Shown here: positions 22,434 to 32,538 of the stretch, in pieces | Layout: the number at the start of each line of letters is the position of its first letter | How positions within the stretch are numbered: the first letter of the stretch is position 1 | DNA from: Halocafeteria seosinensis | Lineage: Eukaryota > Sar > Bigyra > Bicosoecida | NCBI GenBank assembly: GCA_001687465.1 | Contig: LVLI01000172.1 | Location: 62,001-126,000 of the forward strand | DNA: 64,000 nt | Direction: 5' to 3' | Translations under genes and position numbers: made by a program | Notes under the pieces: generated by a model | Seen by the model: the letters and a program-made list of their open reading frames with translations, nothing else | Database searches by the model: none | What the model was told of the DNA's origin: nothing

Positions 22434-23951
22434 TTAAGGAAGGTGCGCTTTTGTAACCTTCGTGTATGCTTTCCAGCCCCATACCGCCAAGCCTCCCACT
22501 AACAAAGTCAAGATAACGAAAGGGATAATCCACCCTCCTTGCTTACTTTCTATGCGTTCGTCTATGGAAGGCCCAATCTCTTTATCAAAAGTTTTCTGGA
22601 CGTTGCTGCTCATGCTCTTTTCGAGTCTTTGAATTCTTTCCTCCACCGATTCCTCAAGTTTATTGTCCATCCGCTGGTTCAGATCCTTCTCTATTTTGTC
22701 TATTCGCTTCATGCTTCTTTCTTCCTGCTCTTGAAGCTTCCTAAGAGTAGCTCTGACTTCGCCATGCATTGACGTCAACTGATGTTCAAAGTTGTGATGC
22801 AAGAATTCGATTCGTTCTAGCAATTCAGCCTTTTCTTGTTCAACAGCAGTCGTGATAGCCTTATCTACATCATCATTCCCGCTCTTTACGTCCACCTTCT
22901 CGGGTCTACTAAACTGGTACCGCTCATTCGGATCATTGCTAACCATCAGAGCCAAAATATCGTGGTTGTCCGCAAGTTGGCCAGTAGTAGCAGTGAGTCC
23001 TAAATGTGCCTGTTCATACCACTTGTCGGGCAGAGGAATGTCGACATCCTCGAAACAGGTCTCCCAAAATCCAAGCCCTTTAGCATCGATATAGAGACTA
23101 GCCTTGTTGTTTTCGAATTTCAAATGTGCTAAGGAATGGCTGTTGACACTGAAATCATCGCGTCGCTCGTAAAACCTGTAGATCATACGACACGTCTCAA
23201 GAAACCCAATCAGACCATAGGCAGTAACTCGGTCACCTACCTGAAATCGGCGTCGCAGCCTACGCTTCCTTCGGGGATTACACCCCCATGGGGTACATCC
23301 AAGGCCTCTTGGCCATCGTTCGTTACCAAAGCTATATCTTTGTGGGAGTGTCTGGCTTCTTTGTTGACAAATGTATCAAATATAATTCCGAAGCCCTTAA
23401 ATTGTTCGGCATATCCGTGTAGCTTCCCCTTGCGGTACTCCGGATCTTCCGTAAACCATAGAGCAAATCCATCCCCAAACAGCCTGCACTATACAGTAAA
23501 GAACGGTGAGTACCACTTGTCCCCGGACTGCCCCATAGGAAAGTCTTACCTCTCTCCTTGACCAGAAACTCGAAACTTAAGCGTGGCGCTCCACTGGTTC
23601 AATCCCACAGGTTCCTCCGACCACGCCCATCCCTTTTTCGACTGCATCAGCGCAGAAGTAAATACGCATGCACAGAGACGAAAGGGGGTCATACTCAGAA
23701 CTTACAGCCCGATCCATCGTCAGTCGTAAAAAGTTGTTGAAAACCTCGGCATCCCCGCCGACGTCCCATTTGTCGATGATGCGATTGCCGGATTCATCGT
23801 ATTTTGTATAAGGAGGCTGCAAGGACAGACCTTTCTGGAATGTGGATACTACCGAATGCACATGGAAACACAGCAGAAGAGCTATCGAGAGCAGAACAGG
23901 AACAGCAATAGTCTCGCGGCGTCTGCGAAAAGTGGTGTCTCTCAATATCAT
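22434..23951 (-). CDS. L-type lectin cargo receptor, ERGIC-53/VIP36-like
   Basis: Exons 23951-23706, 23641-23550, 23483-23241 and 23175-22434 (introns 64, 66 and 65 nt) give 440 residues. A signal anchor near the N-terminus (VLLSIALLLCFHVHSVVS) precedes the leguminous-type lectin fold: FQKGLSLQPPY, WSEEPV, FGDGFALWFTEDP, GFGIIFDTFVN and HLGLTATTGQLADNHDIL, in family order. A long coiled coil (about residues 280-395) and one C-terminal membrane segment (WIIPFVILTLLVGGLAVWGW) complete the type-I topology. These proteins bind high-mannose glycans on cargo leaving the ER. The short cytosolic tail (KAYTKVTKAHLP) lacks the KKFF motif that retrieves animal ERGIC-53, so recycling signals differ or are absent. 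Confidence 0.88.
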
Positions 23952-24218
23952 AATTGCTCCTTTCTAAACAGATACGATAACAAAAGAGTTTAGGGTTTCT
24001 TAAATAATACTACGGGCTGTGCTCTATCCTCTCCGCGTACAGCCGGATACGCATCAATCCTACTGGACTCTCTAGCCTACCAAGATGCTCGTAAAGACAC
24101 TTACAGACTCTCCGTCGCAAGGCGAACAAAGGCCTTTCAGTGACGTTATCGCACTTTACTAAGAAATGAAGTCATTGAAGAAATTAAGTGCATCATAGCG
24201 GTGTATTGATGTGCTAAA

Positions 24219-25614
24219 TTACGATTGGAGAGAATGTCCGGAACCTGTGGCAGCAGATCCGCCACCACCAGAGGCAGGTCCTGATGCCTCCTCTTCGTCG
24301 TCCTCAACCTCCAAAGGTTCTACAAAGAGAGCCGCCTGAGAAGGTACTTCAGCTTCAGCGATCGTAACATCCCAGCCAGGGTCTTCTCTCGTCCATTTAC
24401 GCTTTGGAAAGTTATTAGAGAATTCTACATCTCCTGCTAAAACGCCGCACTGGTTCAAGATCGCCAAGCTATAGTCTCGCATCAGCTGCAGTCGCTCGTG
24501 TTGTCTAAATCGCCTTCCCAATCTACTGCCGTTAGGAAGGGTAAAGCGTAGGCTAATCGTCGATCCTTCAGACTTATCAGGTTCTGGATGCTCTACCACT
24601 CTTTGATGAGCTTTTTCAACTTCGTTGCGTTTCGCCTGCATCCATGAAATGAGGTAACTTGATGAAGTCGGCAGAAACGCTTCTGTCCAGAATGTACTTA
24701 CGTCTATGCGGGACTGCTTTTGGGCCTCCTCTAATTGCTTCCTTTCCTCTTGCTCTTGTTTTTGCCGCTCGCGTTCTTTATCTCGCTCCAACGCCTCCAT
24801 ATATCTTCTGTTTTGCTCTTCCCGGATAGTTCTGTCATGCTCCATTGCTATCTGTTCCGCCCGCATCGATTCTAGCGCTGGCCTGGCACTATTTATTGCC
24901 CTTTGTATCACATCTACTAGTTGTTCCTTTGTTAAAAGGCCTTCATTAGACACCATTCTGTTGAAACTAGAATTACCGGAAGGGCGATAAACACCAACGA
25001 AAGGGAAGGAATTTACAGCGAACTCGTGCATTGCCATGAACCCTTGCGGGCTCATAACATCACCACCCCAAATGGCACAATTCTCTTGTTCCAGAACATT
25101 ACGCACCGCCTCCGTACATAGAGTATTTCTGCGTTATACAAAGAACCGAAAATGAGTACTACAACCGGAGACAAGACCCACTGGCAACACCTGCTACGTA
25201 CCTGCAAAACTCCTCCGTATCCTGATGCTCGGAGGAATGCAAATAAACAACAAGAATTTGAAAATTGTCTCGGGCCTGCGTAAGAGCATTTTTGTATGAC
25301 GTCTCCAAGAACTCAGGGCAATTTCGGCCATATTGCGTGTTCATCATCTGCCGAAATTGCCGTGCTTCAGCTTCAGGGTGCAAGGGGCTACCTCCGTTGG
25401 ACGAAAAAATCGAGTTCCATAGGGACGAGAGCATGCTAGTCTGTGTGTGATCCTCTGATCCTGCGTTGCGTCTTTGCGCATCATCAGCTGTAGTGTTCGT
25501 AGCATTTGGGCTTCCACTGGACTCCGAGGATGCATGACGTCGGCTTTTCGGCGAGTTGTGTCCCCCGTTATTATTATCCGAAGGGATATTTGAGTTCACA
25601 GCGGCCGCTGCCAT
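24219..25614 (-). CDS. UAS-UBX domain protein, FAF2/UBXD8-like
   Basis: Exons 25614-25202, 25128-24702 and 24635-24219 (introns 73 and 66 nt) give 418 residues. The middle part (about 85-205) is a thioredoxin-like UAS domain: FLETSYKNALTQARDN, ILVVYLHSSEH, then CAIWGGDVMSPQGF and SFPFVGVYRPSGNS. A long charged coiled coil follows, then a UBX domain (TISLRFTLPNGSRLGRRF to about residue 395). UBX domains recruit the AAA ATPase p97/Cdc48; FAF2 works in ER-associated degradation and on lipid droplets. The N-terminal UBA and membrane hairpin of animal FAF2 are not visible; instead there is a Ser/Asn-rich leader, so either an upstream exon is missing or the protein is soluble, like FAF1. The tail is Gly/Ser-rich. 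Confidence 0.85.
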
Positions 25615-26037
25615 TTTGTTGAGTATTGATCAGGAGTTCAACGATTACACTGAAATATCAATCATGGAGAATAAGGCCCATTGAAGGCTCATAAAACTGG
25701 TCTGCTGAGCTTGGAAGGCAAACAAATCTTTCACTTTCTATTTCTCGTGAGAAGCAGCAAACCAACCAATTACGGTAAACTCCTCTCCGCTGTGCGAAAT
25801 GCAGACAACATTGGTAATGTTCGATGCCTCTTTCGTTTCCTTGCATTGTGGCTCATATCATGAGTTATATGGCTTTCCCCAGTCCCGATTCACAGCTTCA
25901 ACTTCCATGGAGGGACCCTCAGGGACCACTATTACGGCATTCTAGGGATTGATAGCGTGATATCTCTGTTGTGGTGGTGGTGACACAGTATCGGTTTGAG
26001 CAGTTTTGACTAGGAAAAAAGGAACAGCGCAATAGAA
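25615..26037. promoter_or_regulatory. Divergent intergenic region
   Basis: About 0.42 kb between the divergent starts of the FAF2-like gene and the 191-residue protein. It contains a short GTG-rich run (about 25972-25981). No coding evidence. Confidence 0.4.
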
Positions 26038-26613
26038 ATGGTGGTGGGAGCTCCTGTGGCCCTGCTGGCCTACAGTCGCCGGGCTCGAGACTTTGTCAAG
26101 GCCAATAAACAAGGGTTTTACAACCTGTTCATGGGGACTATGGCGTGTCTAATGTGTCTCAGGAACATCAAGTATCAGTATAACATCTCGACTCTCCAGA
26201 AAAAGTTGGATGAAAAGGATGGAGAGATCCAGTACTTATATGACTCCTTATGTTCAGAGCAGGGAACTCGGTGGATTATGGAGCAATTACTATCAAGAAA
26301 TAAAGAGGAAGATGTCAAATATGTATTTCAGTCGTTATTTAAGGCCGCCCAAACGGAAGCTAAACTGCGCCACCAAACAAAGATAGAAAAGGGGAACTCA
26401 ACCAAGGCCACAGAGGGTAGTAGCGAAGAAGAGGATCAACTGATGGAAGCTCTTGGAGAAGGCATGAGACAGGGAGGCCAAGCATCGCAATCTAATTTAC
26501 AGTCTTCCTCCTCAACACATACAGTAAACGACACTCGTGATAGTCAGGCTGCTGCCAAGTCAGAGAAGACAGATGAAAAGAAATCTTTGAACAACTACAA
26601 AGGGTGGCTGTAA
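26038..26613 (+). CDS. Membrane/coiled-coil protein of unknown function
   Basis: Single exon, 191 residues from ATG 26038. The N-terminal half has one moderately hydrophobic segment (FYNLFMGTMACLMCLRNI) preceded by basic residues, then a predicted coiled coil starting at ISTLQKKLDEKDGEIQYLY. The C-terminal third is Gln/Ser-rich and acidic, ending with a basic KSLNNYKGWL. No family recognised. It could be a tail-facing scaffold on mitochondria or ER. Its stop lies 18 bp from the stop of the convergent MAP kinase gene. Confidence 0.55.
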   Translation: MVVGAPVALLAYSRRARDFVKANKQGFYNLFMGTMACLMCLRNIKYQYNISTLQKKLDEKDGEIQYLYDSLCSEQGTRWIMEQLLSRNKEEDVKYVFQSLFKAAQTEAKLRHQTKIEKGNSTKATEGSSEEEDQLMEALGEGMRQGGQASQSNLQSSSSTHTVNDTRDSQAAAKSEKTDEKKSLNNYKGWL

Positions 26614-26631
26614 TGGCCGACGAAGATTTAA

Positions 26632-29145
26632 CTACTCCATTAGCGTGTCCTCTTCCATGCTCCAGCGAGTCATACGATATGAATTCGGGTTTTCTTTCGA
26701 AAAATCGTCATGACCTTGACGATCGGAATGTGCCCCTCGAAGTTGAACGGCGCCTTGATACAAGTCTTCAGAGTTGCCGAAAGACCTCCCATGGAAGTAG
26801 CCTGCACGATTATCTTCAACAATAGTTGCAACATCCTTTCCGTATCTATCAGTGTCGTAAGATGTACCACTCTTGTTGTGAAGTATTGCCGCCGCTCCAC
26901 TATTGACGGGTGCGCCAAATGCATAGCGCAATTGGTTTCGGTTGGATTGCGAGTCCCCCCATGGATCGTGCCTTACTGGACCACGGTCACTTTGGCTTCC
27001 CCCAGTAATATTGACCACGGTTTGGACTGGTGAGTTTGGCAACCCAGCCCTAGTGTTTCGAATGTGCTCAGGAGCCGAAGGGAGAGGCTTGTTGGGAGGG
27101 CGACTACGGGGTCCACTACTGGGACTAGGACTCGAGTTCGTCAAACTTGGGGACCTGCAGTGATCGGAATTGCGACCGAAGTCAAAGTCATTGCTTCCAT
27201 GGGAAAGCGGTGTCGGCGACGTATCCGCCGGTGTCTCCAGGACCATGTCGCAGCTCCCGGCGGTGGAAGCCGTAGACCTCTCAGAGTGATACGCGTTGGC
27301 CCATAAACGGGAGGTGTCTGCAGTGGCCCATGCATTGGTGTGTTCAGTGTTCCCACCGGGTACTGAAGAGAAGTTGACATTATGCTCCTCGTTGTCCCCT
27401 ATTTGCGCTAAAATATTTGCCAGTCGATCACCGTTGGTACTTGGGTTCGTCTGATCTTCTTTTACTTTATCCAGTGCTCCTTTCACACTCTCTTGTGCGG
27501 CTCGCCAATAATGAGAATTCGCTTCTTGATCGATTGCCGAGTCGACGGAGTTGTAGAAGGTGGCCGATCCCTGCTGTTGATTCTGTTCCCTTGATATTTC
27601 CTGAGATACTTGTTCAGATTCTCTATCCATGTCGAGATCTTCACTATCTGTGCTCTCCTCGTCGCTGGTTGTACCGCTCTCATCCCACGGTTCATCGCTG
27701 CACAGAATTTCGGCAAACTTTGTTTTCAACTCTTCCACCCCGAGGGTGGACAAGCGCGCTCCTACACGGAACGTGTGTATGGCATCAAACTCGTGAATGT
27801 GCTTCCGAGAAGTTCTCACTCGTTTAAGAAACTCATGCCGCAAACATTCTTCTACTGTAATCCGTTGTGTTGGATTGAAGACAAGCATGCGCTTTAGTAA
27901 GTCTAAGACTGGACTCCTTATGTGAGGAAATAGCTCGCGAAAGTCCTTTCGCTCGTATTCCGGCATGGATAAAATGAACGCTCTAGCTTCTTTATCTTCG
28001 ATGAAATCCAAATCCTTGGCTGAAGGCTTGCCGGTTACTTTCGCGATGAGGTGCAGCTGATGCAAATAGTCCTTTCCAGGAAAAAGAGGTTTCCGTTGGA
28101 GCATCTCTGCCAGGATGCATCCAGCCGCCCACACGTCAATGGCGCCTGTGTATCGCCCTTTGCTGAGCAATACTTCCGGTGCACGATACCAGCGTGTTAC
28201 AACGTACTCAGTAAGTGCGGTGGACAGCGTGACATCCGTTTCGCGTGCTAATCCAAAATCACACACTTTCAAGGAACAATCTCCGTTTACCAACAGATTG
28301 CTGGGTTTTAAGTCACGGTGAAGAACTCGCGCGCTGTGCAAGTGTTTAAGCGCACATAGTATCTGATAGATAAAGTAGGAAATGTGATCGGAAGTGAGCG
28401 CCTGAGGTCCGTGAATAACTCTGTGTAGGTCTGTTTCCATAAGCTCTGAAACAATGTATATACCCGCAGTCCGAATATCTTTTTTCGGGGGCAGTACATC
28501 CAGCAGGCGAATGATGTTAGGGTGTCCCACAAAGTGCTTCATGACTTTAATCTCTCTGTATAGCCTTCTGGCGTCCATTGTGCTGGTGAAGGCGTTTACG
28601 ATATGCTTTACGGCTACTTTCGTTCCCGAGCTATCCTTGGCGAGGTAAACCGCTCCAAAGCCTCCTTTTCCAATGCAACGGATCAGCTCATAGTTCTTCC
28701 CTTTATCGCTGTATTTCTCTAATACAGCTTGAGCTTGCCCGATTTCGTTAGGATAAATGTTTGTAATTTTTTCTCGATTCTCGTGGGGCTTTCGCGTGCC
28801 ATCTGCTGCTCTGCTTTGCTGAGTTTGAGTAGGAGCCTTGGGGAGTGCTTTCCGTGGAGGTGGTGAAGTTGGGCCAGTGCTTTGTTGGTCCTGAGCACGG
28901 ACTAGAGAGCTTTTTCGGGGTTTCTTTTTCTCATTCAGTTGATAAGAGCTATCGGGACTCTCTCCCTGATTACTGTTGTTTTCTCCCGTCGCCCTACTAG
29001 CATCATTTTCATCGTTCCGGGAAGCATGCTTATTTTTTGGGGGTTTCTTTCTGCTTTGTACCACTTTAGTTGAACCTTGATAGGCTGAATCTTGCTCCTC
29101 TGGCTGAGGAGTAGGCTGTACAGCCTTCACCTGGGCGTTTCCCAT
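26632..29145 (-). CDS. MAP kinase (TEY type) with long C-terminal extension
   Basis: Single exon, 837 residues from ATG 29145 (the in-frame GTG at 29160 is not needed). The kinase domain spans about residues 150-440: glycine loop GKGGFGAVY, Lys in VAVKHI, HRDLKPSNLL, DFGLARETD, activation loop TEYVVTRWYRAPE with the dual-phosphorylation motif T-E-Y, and CMGC-type features (LFPGKDYLHQL). MAP kinases are activated by MEKs on T and Y and phosphorylate S/T-P sites. The N-terminus MGNAQVKA has Gly at position 2 and could be N-myristoylated, though Val at position 6 is unf favourable. About 400 residues of Ser/Asn/Gly-rich, probably disordered sequence follow the kinase, resembling ERK7/8 layout more than ERK1/2. 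Confidence 0.9.
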   Translation of the reverse strand: MGNAQVKAVQPTPQPEEQDSAYQGSTKVVQSRKKPPKNKHASRNDENDASRATGENNSNQGESPDSSYQLNEKKKPRKSSLVRAQDQQSTGPTSPPPRKALPKAPTQTQQSRAADGTRKPHENREKITNIYPNEIGQAQAVLEKYSDKGKNYELIRCIGKGGFGAVYLAKDSSGTKVAVKHIVNAFTSTMDARRLYREIKVMKHFVGHPNIIRLLDVLPPKKDIRTAGIYIVSELMETDLHRVIHGPQALTSDHISYFIYQILCALKHLHSARVLHRDLKPSNLLVNGDCSLKVCDFGLARETDVTLSTALTEYVVTRWYRAPEVLLSKGRYTGAIDVWAAGCILAEMLQRKPLFPGKDYLHQLHLIAKVTGKPSAKDLDFIEDKEARAFILSMPEYERKDFRELFPHIRSPVLDLLKRMLVFNPTQRITVEECLRHEFLKRVRTSRKHIHEFDAIHTFRVGARLSTLGVEELKTKFAEILCSDEPWDESGTTSDEESTDSEDLDMDRESEQVSQEISREQNQQQGSATFYNSVDSAIDQEANSHYWRAAQESVKGALDKVKEDQTNPSTNGDRLANILAQIGDNEEHNVNFSSVPGGNTEHTNAWATADTSRLWANAYHSERSTASTAGSCDMVLETPADTSPTPLSHGSNDFDFGRNSDHCRSPSLTNSSPSPSSGPRSRPPNKPLPSAPEHIRNTRAGLPNSPVQTVVNITGGSQSDRGPVRHDPWGDSQSNRNQLRYAFGAPVNSGAAAILHNKSGTSYDTDRYGKDVATIVEDNRAGYFHGRSFGNSEDLYQGAVQLRGAHSDRQGHDDFSKENPNSYRMTRWSMEEDTLME

Positions 29146-29613
29146 GGTACATAGAGACACGCAGAACTAGACAAAATGATCGATCCCTCAATGGAGCGAG
29201 ACGTGAAAGGCAACTGTAGAGCGTCTCCAAAGCACGCTTTGCAGCGTGTGTCCTGTATGGAACTTCGATTCAAGGCTCTAACTGTTGTGTGAATTGTCTA
29301 CTAAAATAGCAGTTTTACACAAAGACATTGACTGCCATGAGCGTGCATGGATTATCAAACTTGCTTTGGGAGCATTGTAATCGCCTTATTGGACGTGGAT
29401 GCCTTAGATTCAACTTTGGGCCTTGTGGACAAGTTGTGGCGGAATCCGTTACTGAGACTGGCGCATTCAACCTACCTCGTCATTTTGTAGCCCGTTGCTC
29501 ACTTTTCCCAAAGTTTGATTCGTTATATAGGGGCTCTTTGAGTGTATGCCCATACGACGAAGTCGTACGTAAATAGTATTTCTTGGGCGACATGCGTGCG
29601 TAAGATAGAGAGC
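29146..29613. promoter_or_regulatory. Divergent intergenic region
   Basis: About 0.47 kb between divergent starts of the MAP kinase and the ankyrin/coiled-coil gene. Frames on both strands run through part of it without ATG support. No RNA gene recognised. Confidence 0.4.
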
Positions 29614-32538
29614 ATGGGAAGCAGAGATAGGAGGTATCGGTCGTATACCGATACTATCGGCAGTACACTGCGTCTGCATGGGGATCTTCGGGATAATGAA
29701 GCAGAAGTCAAACATCTTCAGGGCATGGGGGCCATCGAATCCGCAGACCAAGAGAAGCCAGACATCTCCGTGGACTTTAAGAGATGGAATATGCACACTT
29801 TGGCAGGAAAGTATCATACATTTCATATTAAGAACAAATACCCCATTCCCGGAGCTGCTATAGCGGATGACTTCTACAGAAAGCATCAGATAGATGACAC
29901 GACCAAAGTACTTGAACGGCTTCGAGATGAAGACACTGTTATCGCTCGAAAAATCGACTCGAAGGTGCAGGTGCACGAGATGACGGAGTTGTCAATGCCA
30001 CAACCTCATTGGATGACAGTAGCAGAACAAACGGAAAAGGTTCTTCAAGATAGACAAAAGCGCTACGAAAGCATAATTGACAGGAAGACCGAATTCATCG
30101 GAGAGCCAAAACTAGTGGCCAGAGTGTTTACTTTGATCAAAGAGAGGAATATCGAGGAAGTAAAGACTCTGTTGACGCAAGGAGAACTCAATGTTAATAT
30201 GTGTGATGAACGTATGCATACAACCTTACTAATGCAAGCATGCAGTGCAGGAGTTCTGCCGCTGGTTGAGGTAAGCAGTTTGGTGCATTCTAGATTACTA
30301 AAACACTGACAGCTAAACCTGCTGCTGCAGATATTCTTACAATTTGGAGCGGATCCTGATTTAGTGAATATTTCAGGGAACTGCGCGCTGCATTTTTCGT
30401 GGGATTCCTGGCTTCAGGTAAATCCACACTTGCCACGGAAAAAATATCAATATAAGGTGGTTTGCAAAATCGTAGAATTATTGGCAAGTTTCGGTGCTAA
30501 TCCTAATATACAGCAATGCGACGGATGGTCGCCGCTGCATTTCGCGGCAATGTATGGACACGAAGAAGCAATTCTTACTTTGCTGAGAACAGGAGCAGAT
30601 GTCACAATCAAGGACGACGATGGAAGAGATGCTCCCGGAATTGCATCCACATTAGTTGAACGGGGATTTGGAAATCCGAAGAAGAGAGAAGCTGCCATTG
30701 GGCTGTTGAACAATTGGCAAGTTATCCAAAAAGAACAGGAGATACGCAACTTTCGCTTAGCTTGGCAGCTGACGTTAGAGAAAAACATACGGGAAATAAA
30801 ACATGCTAACGACATTTCACAGAGAGAAACACAAGTTGGATCTCCTCCCAAAGCCGGTTCAATAGACTTGATGTCGCGCGAAGGAGCTGGAGGACCTGTT
30901 TTCGTTGCTCATCGCGACGCTGATGAGCGGATGTGGGGAGAGAGTACCAACATCAAGCAAATGTTCAAAGATTTTGAGCTAAATCGCAAACTAAAAGGTT
31001 TAGAACATAAAGAAGGTCTGAAAGTAAGCGAGTACAACAAAACACTTCCTGTCCTGCCAAATCAGCAGCAACGGAGGTACGAGCAGGAAACTCGAGAAGT
31101 AGTCTCCTTTGATATTACGTCAGCTTCACCAGGTAGAATGGGCTCTCGCAAAAATACGAAATCGAGTTCAAAAATGCATGATCCGACAATAGAGGACGAA
31201 GAAGTCCAAAAGAGAAGAGCTAGGGCTCAGTGGAAAGAGCACTCTACCTCGACTGCTCCGTCTACAAATGAACTGGTTCGCAGACAAGCCAATGAGGCGG
31301 CCAACATGCTAGCTAGTCAAAATAAAGTAATCAGCGCTGTTAACATGGCAGAGAACGAGTCAGAGAAAGATATTATGAAAAAAGTAAATTTGATGGAAGA
31401 AACCCAGGATGCAATGGAACGCCACCACAAGAAGCAGAAAGCTCAGCTCAAGGAACTTGAACAAGCTAGCGAACAAGTGTCAATAGAAGCTGTTGAAAAG
31501 GATGCAAGCATTCCGAAGAGCCACAGAAATGCTTTCGTTGCTGTTCGCGGTTTATCGAACAGACTAAAGAACGGGGCGAGGAATGTGCTAGAAGACACGT
31601 ATGGCTCTGAAGTTTCCAAGAACATCATGGAGATGACAACAGGTGAAGTGTATCAGCGGAGAAAAACGCAAAATTCCATCCTAAGAAAACCTTGGAGATA
31701 CAGATGTGACCATCGAACGAAAATAGGCTTACCAAATGAGCCAGTGGAAGGATCCATTCCGGGTGTCTCTGCAAATGCCCGAGAAAAAATTAAAGCAGCC
31801 CGACAGGAGAAAGCAGAAAAAGAAGCCGCCTTGGAGGTCGATAACGCCAGTCTCCGCGTTGTACCGCCCGAAGACAACGTTCGCCGAAAGAAACAAACGA
31901 CTCAAGACGATGCTGTCAACAGTGATAGTTTATCCTCCATGGTAGGGGCATATTCCCTGGAGCATAAACGGATGATGGACGGGGAGTTCAAGAAGAAGTC
32001 AATGGATAGTGCGCTGTTACCCTATGAAGGAGACAAAGACCAGCAACAGCTGAAAAAATCAGCAGAAGAGCGCAGCAGGGCATTGCAATCGCTTGGGTCA
32101 GGGTCTAGCGATGTCCCCACTCCATCGGTTGCCTCACAACCATCTGAAACAGCACCACTGAAACGAAAGCCTCCACATGTTCCGAAACTAGTGCCTGCTA
32201 AGCTCCAGGATCAGCTATATGGTGATGCGAGTATGCTGAACGACGAGCCGAGTGCGCTTTCTGCGCAGTCGTTGCATGATCGTGGAGGACTCAAACTCGG
32301 AGAGGGGCAGAGCCTGATGGATCTCGCAAAATTTGACACCGTCGAGTTAACATCGGTAAACCGTGAGGCAGTGACCCCAAATTACGGAAAACGATACGTA
32401 AGGAGGAACACTAAAACGAAGAAGAACTACTACAACCTCGTTCACAAGCAGCCAAAGAAGACAACGGAGATCTTCGGAAAGATTGAAGAACCGTGGGAAT
32501 ATGACGTCTTCAATGCGAAGCTGGGTAACGTCGATTGA
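29614..32538 (+). CDS. Ankyrin-repeat and coiled-coil protein
   Basis: Exons 29614-30270 and 30331-32538 (60-nt intron) give 954 residues. About 200 unassigned residues, starting MGSRDRRYRSYTDTIGS, precede ankyrin repeats spanning about 180-330: TTLLMQACSAGVLPLVEIF, NCALHFSWDS, then DGWSPLHFAAMYGHEEAIL and LLRTGADVTIKDDDGRD. A 25-residue insertion interrupts the repeats (WLQVNPHLPRKKYQYKVV); it begins with a GTAAAT that could be a donor, but reading through fits better. The remaining 600 residues are charged, Gln/Glu/Lys-rich and mostly helical, ending in a conserved-looking block (YVRRNTKTKKNYYNLVHKQ, then EEPWEYDVFNAKLG). No signal or membrane segment. Function unknown; a cytoskeletal scaffold is a guess. 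Its last 29 bp overlap the EDRF1-like coding sequence on the other strand. Confidence 0.75.

Noticed and set aside
27417-27827. 136-codon plus-strand frame
   Set aside because: Antisense shadow of the MAP kinase tail.
30418-30470. Possible extra intron in the ankyrin/coiled-coil gene at a GTAAAT donor
   Set aside because: No convincing acceptor keeps frame, and read-through gives a plausible ankyrin loop.
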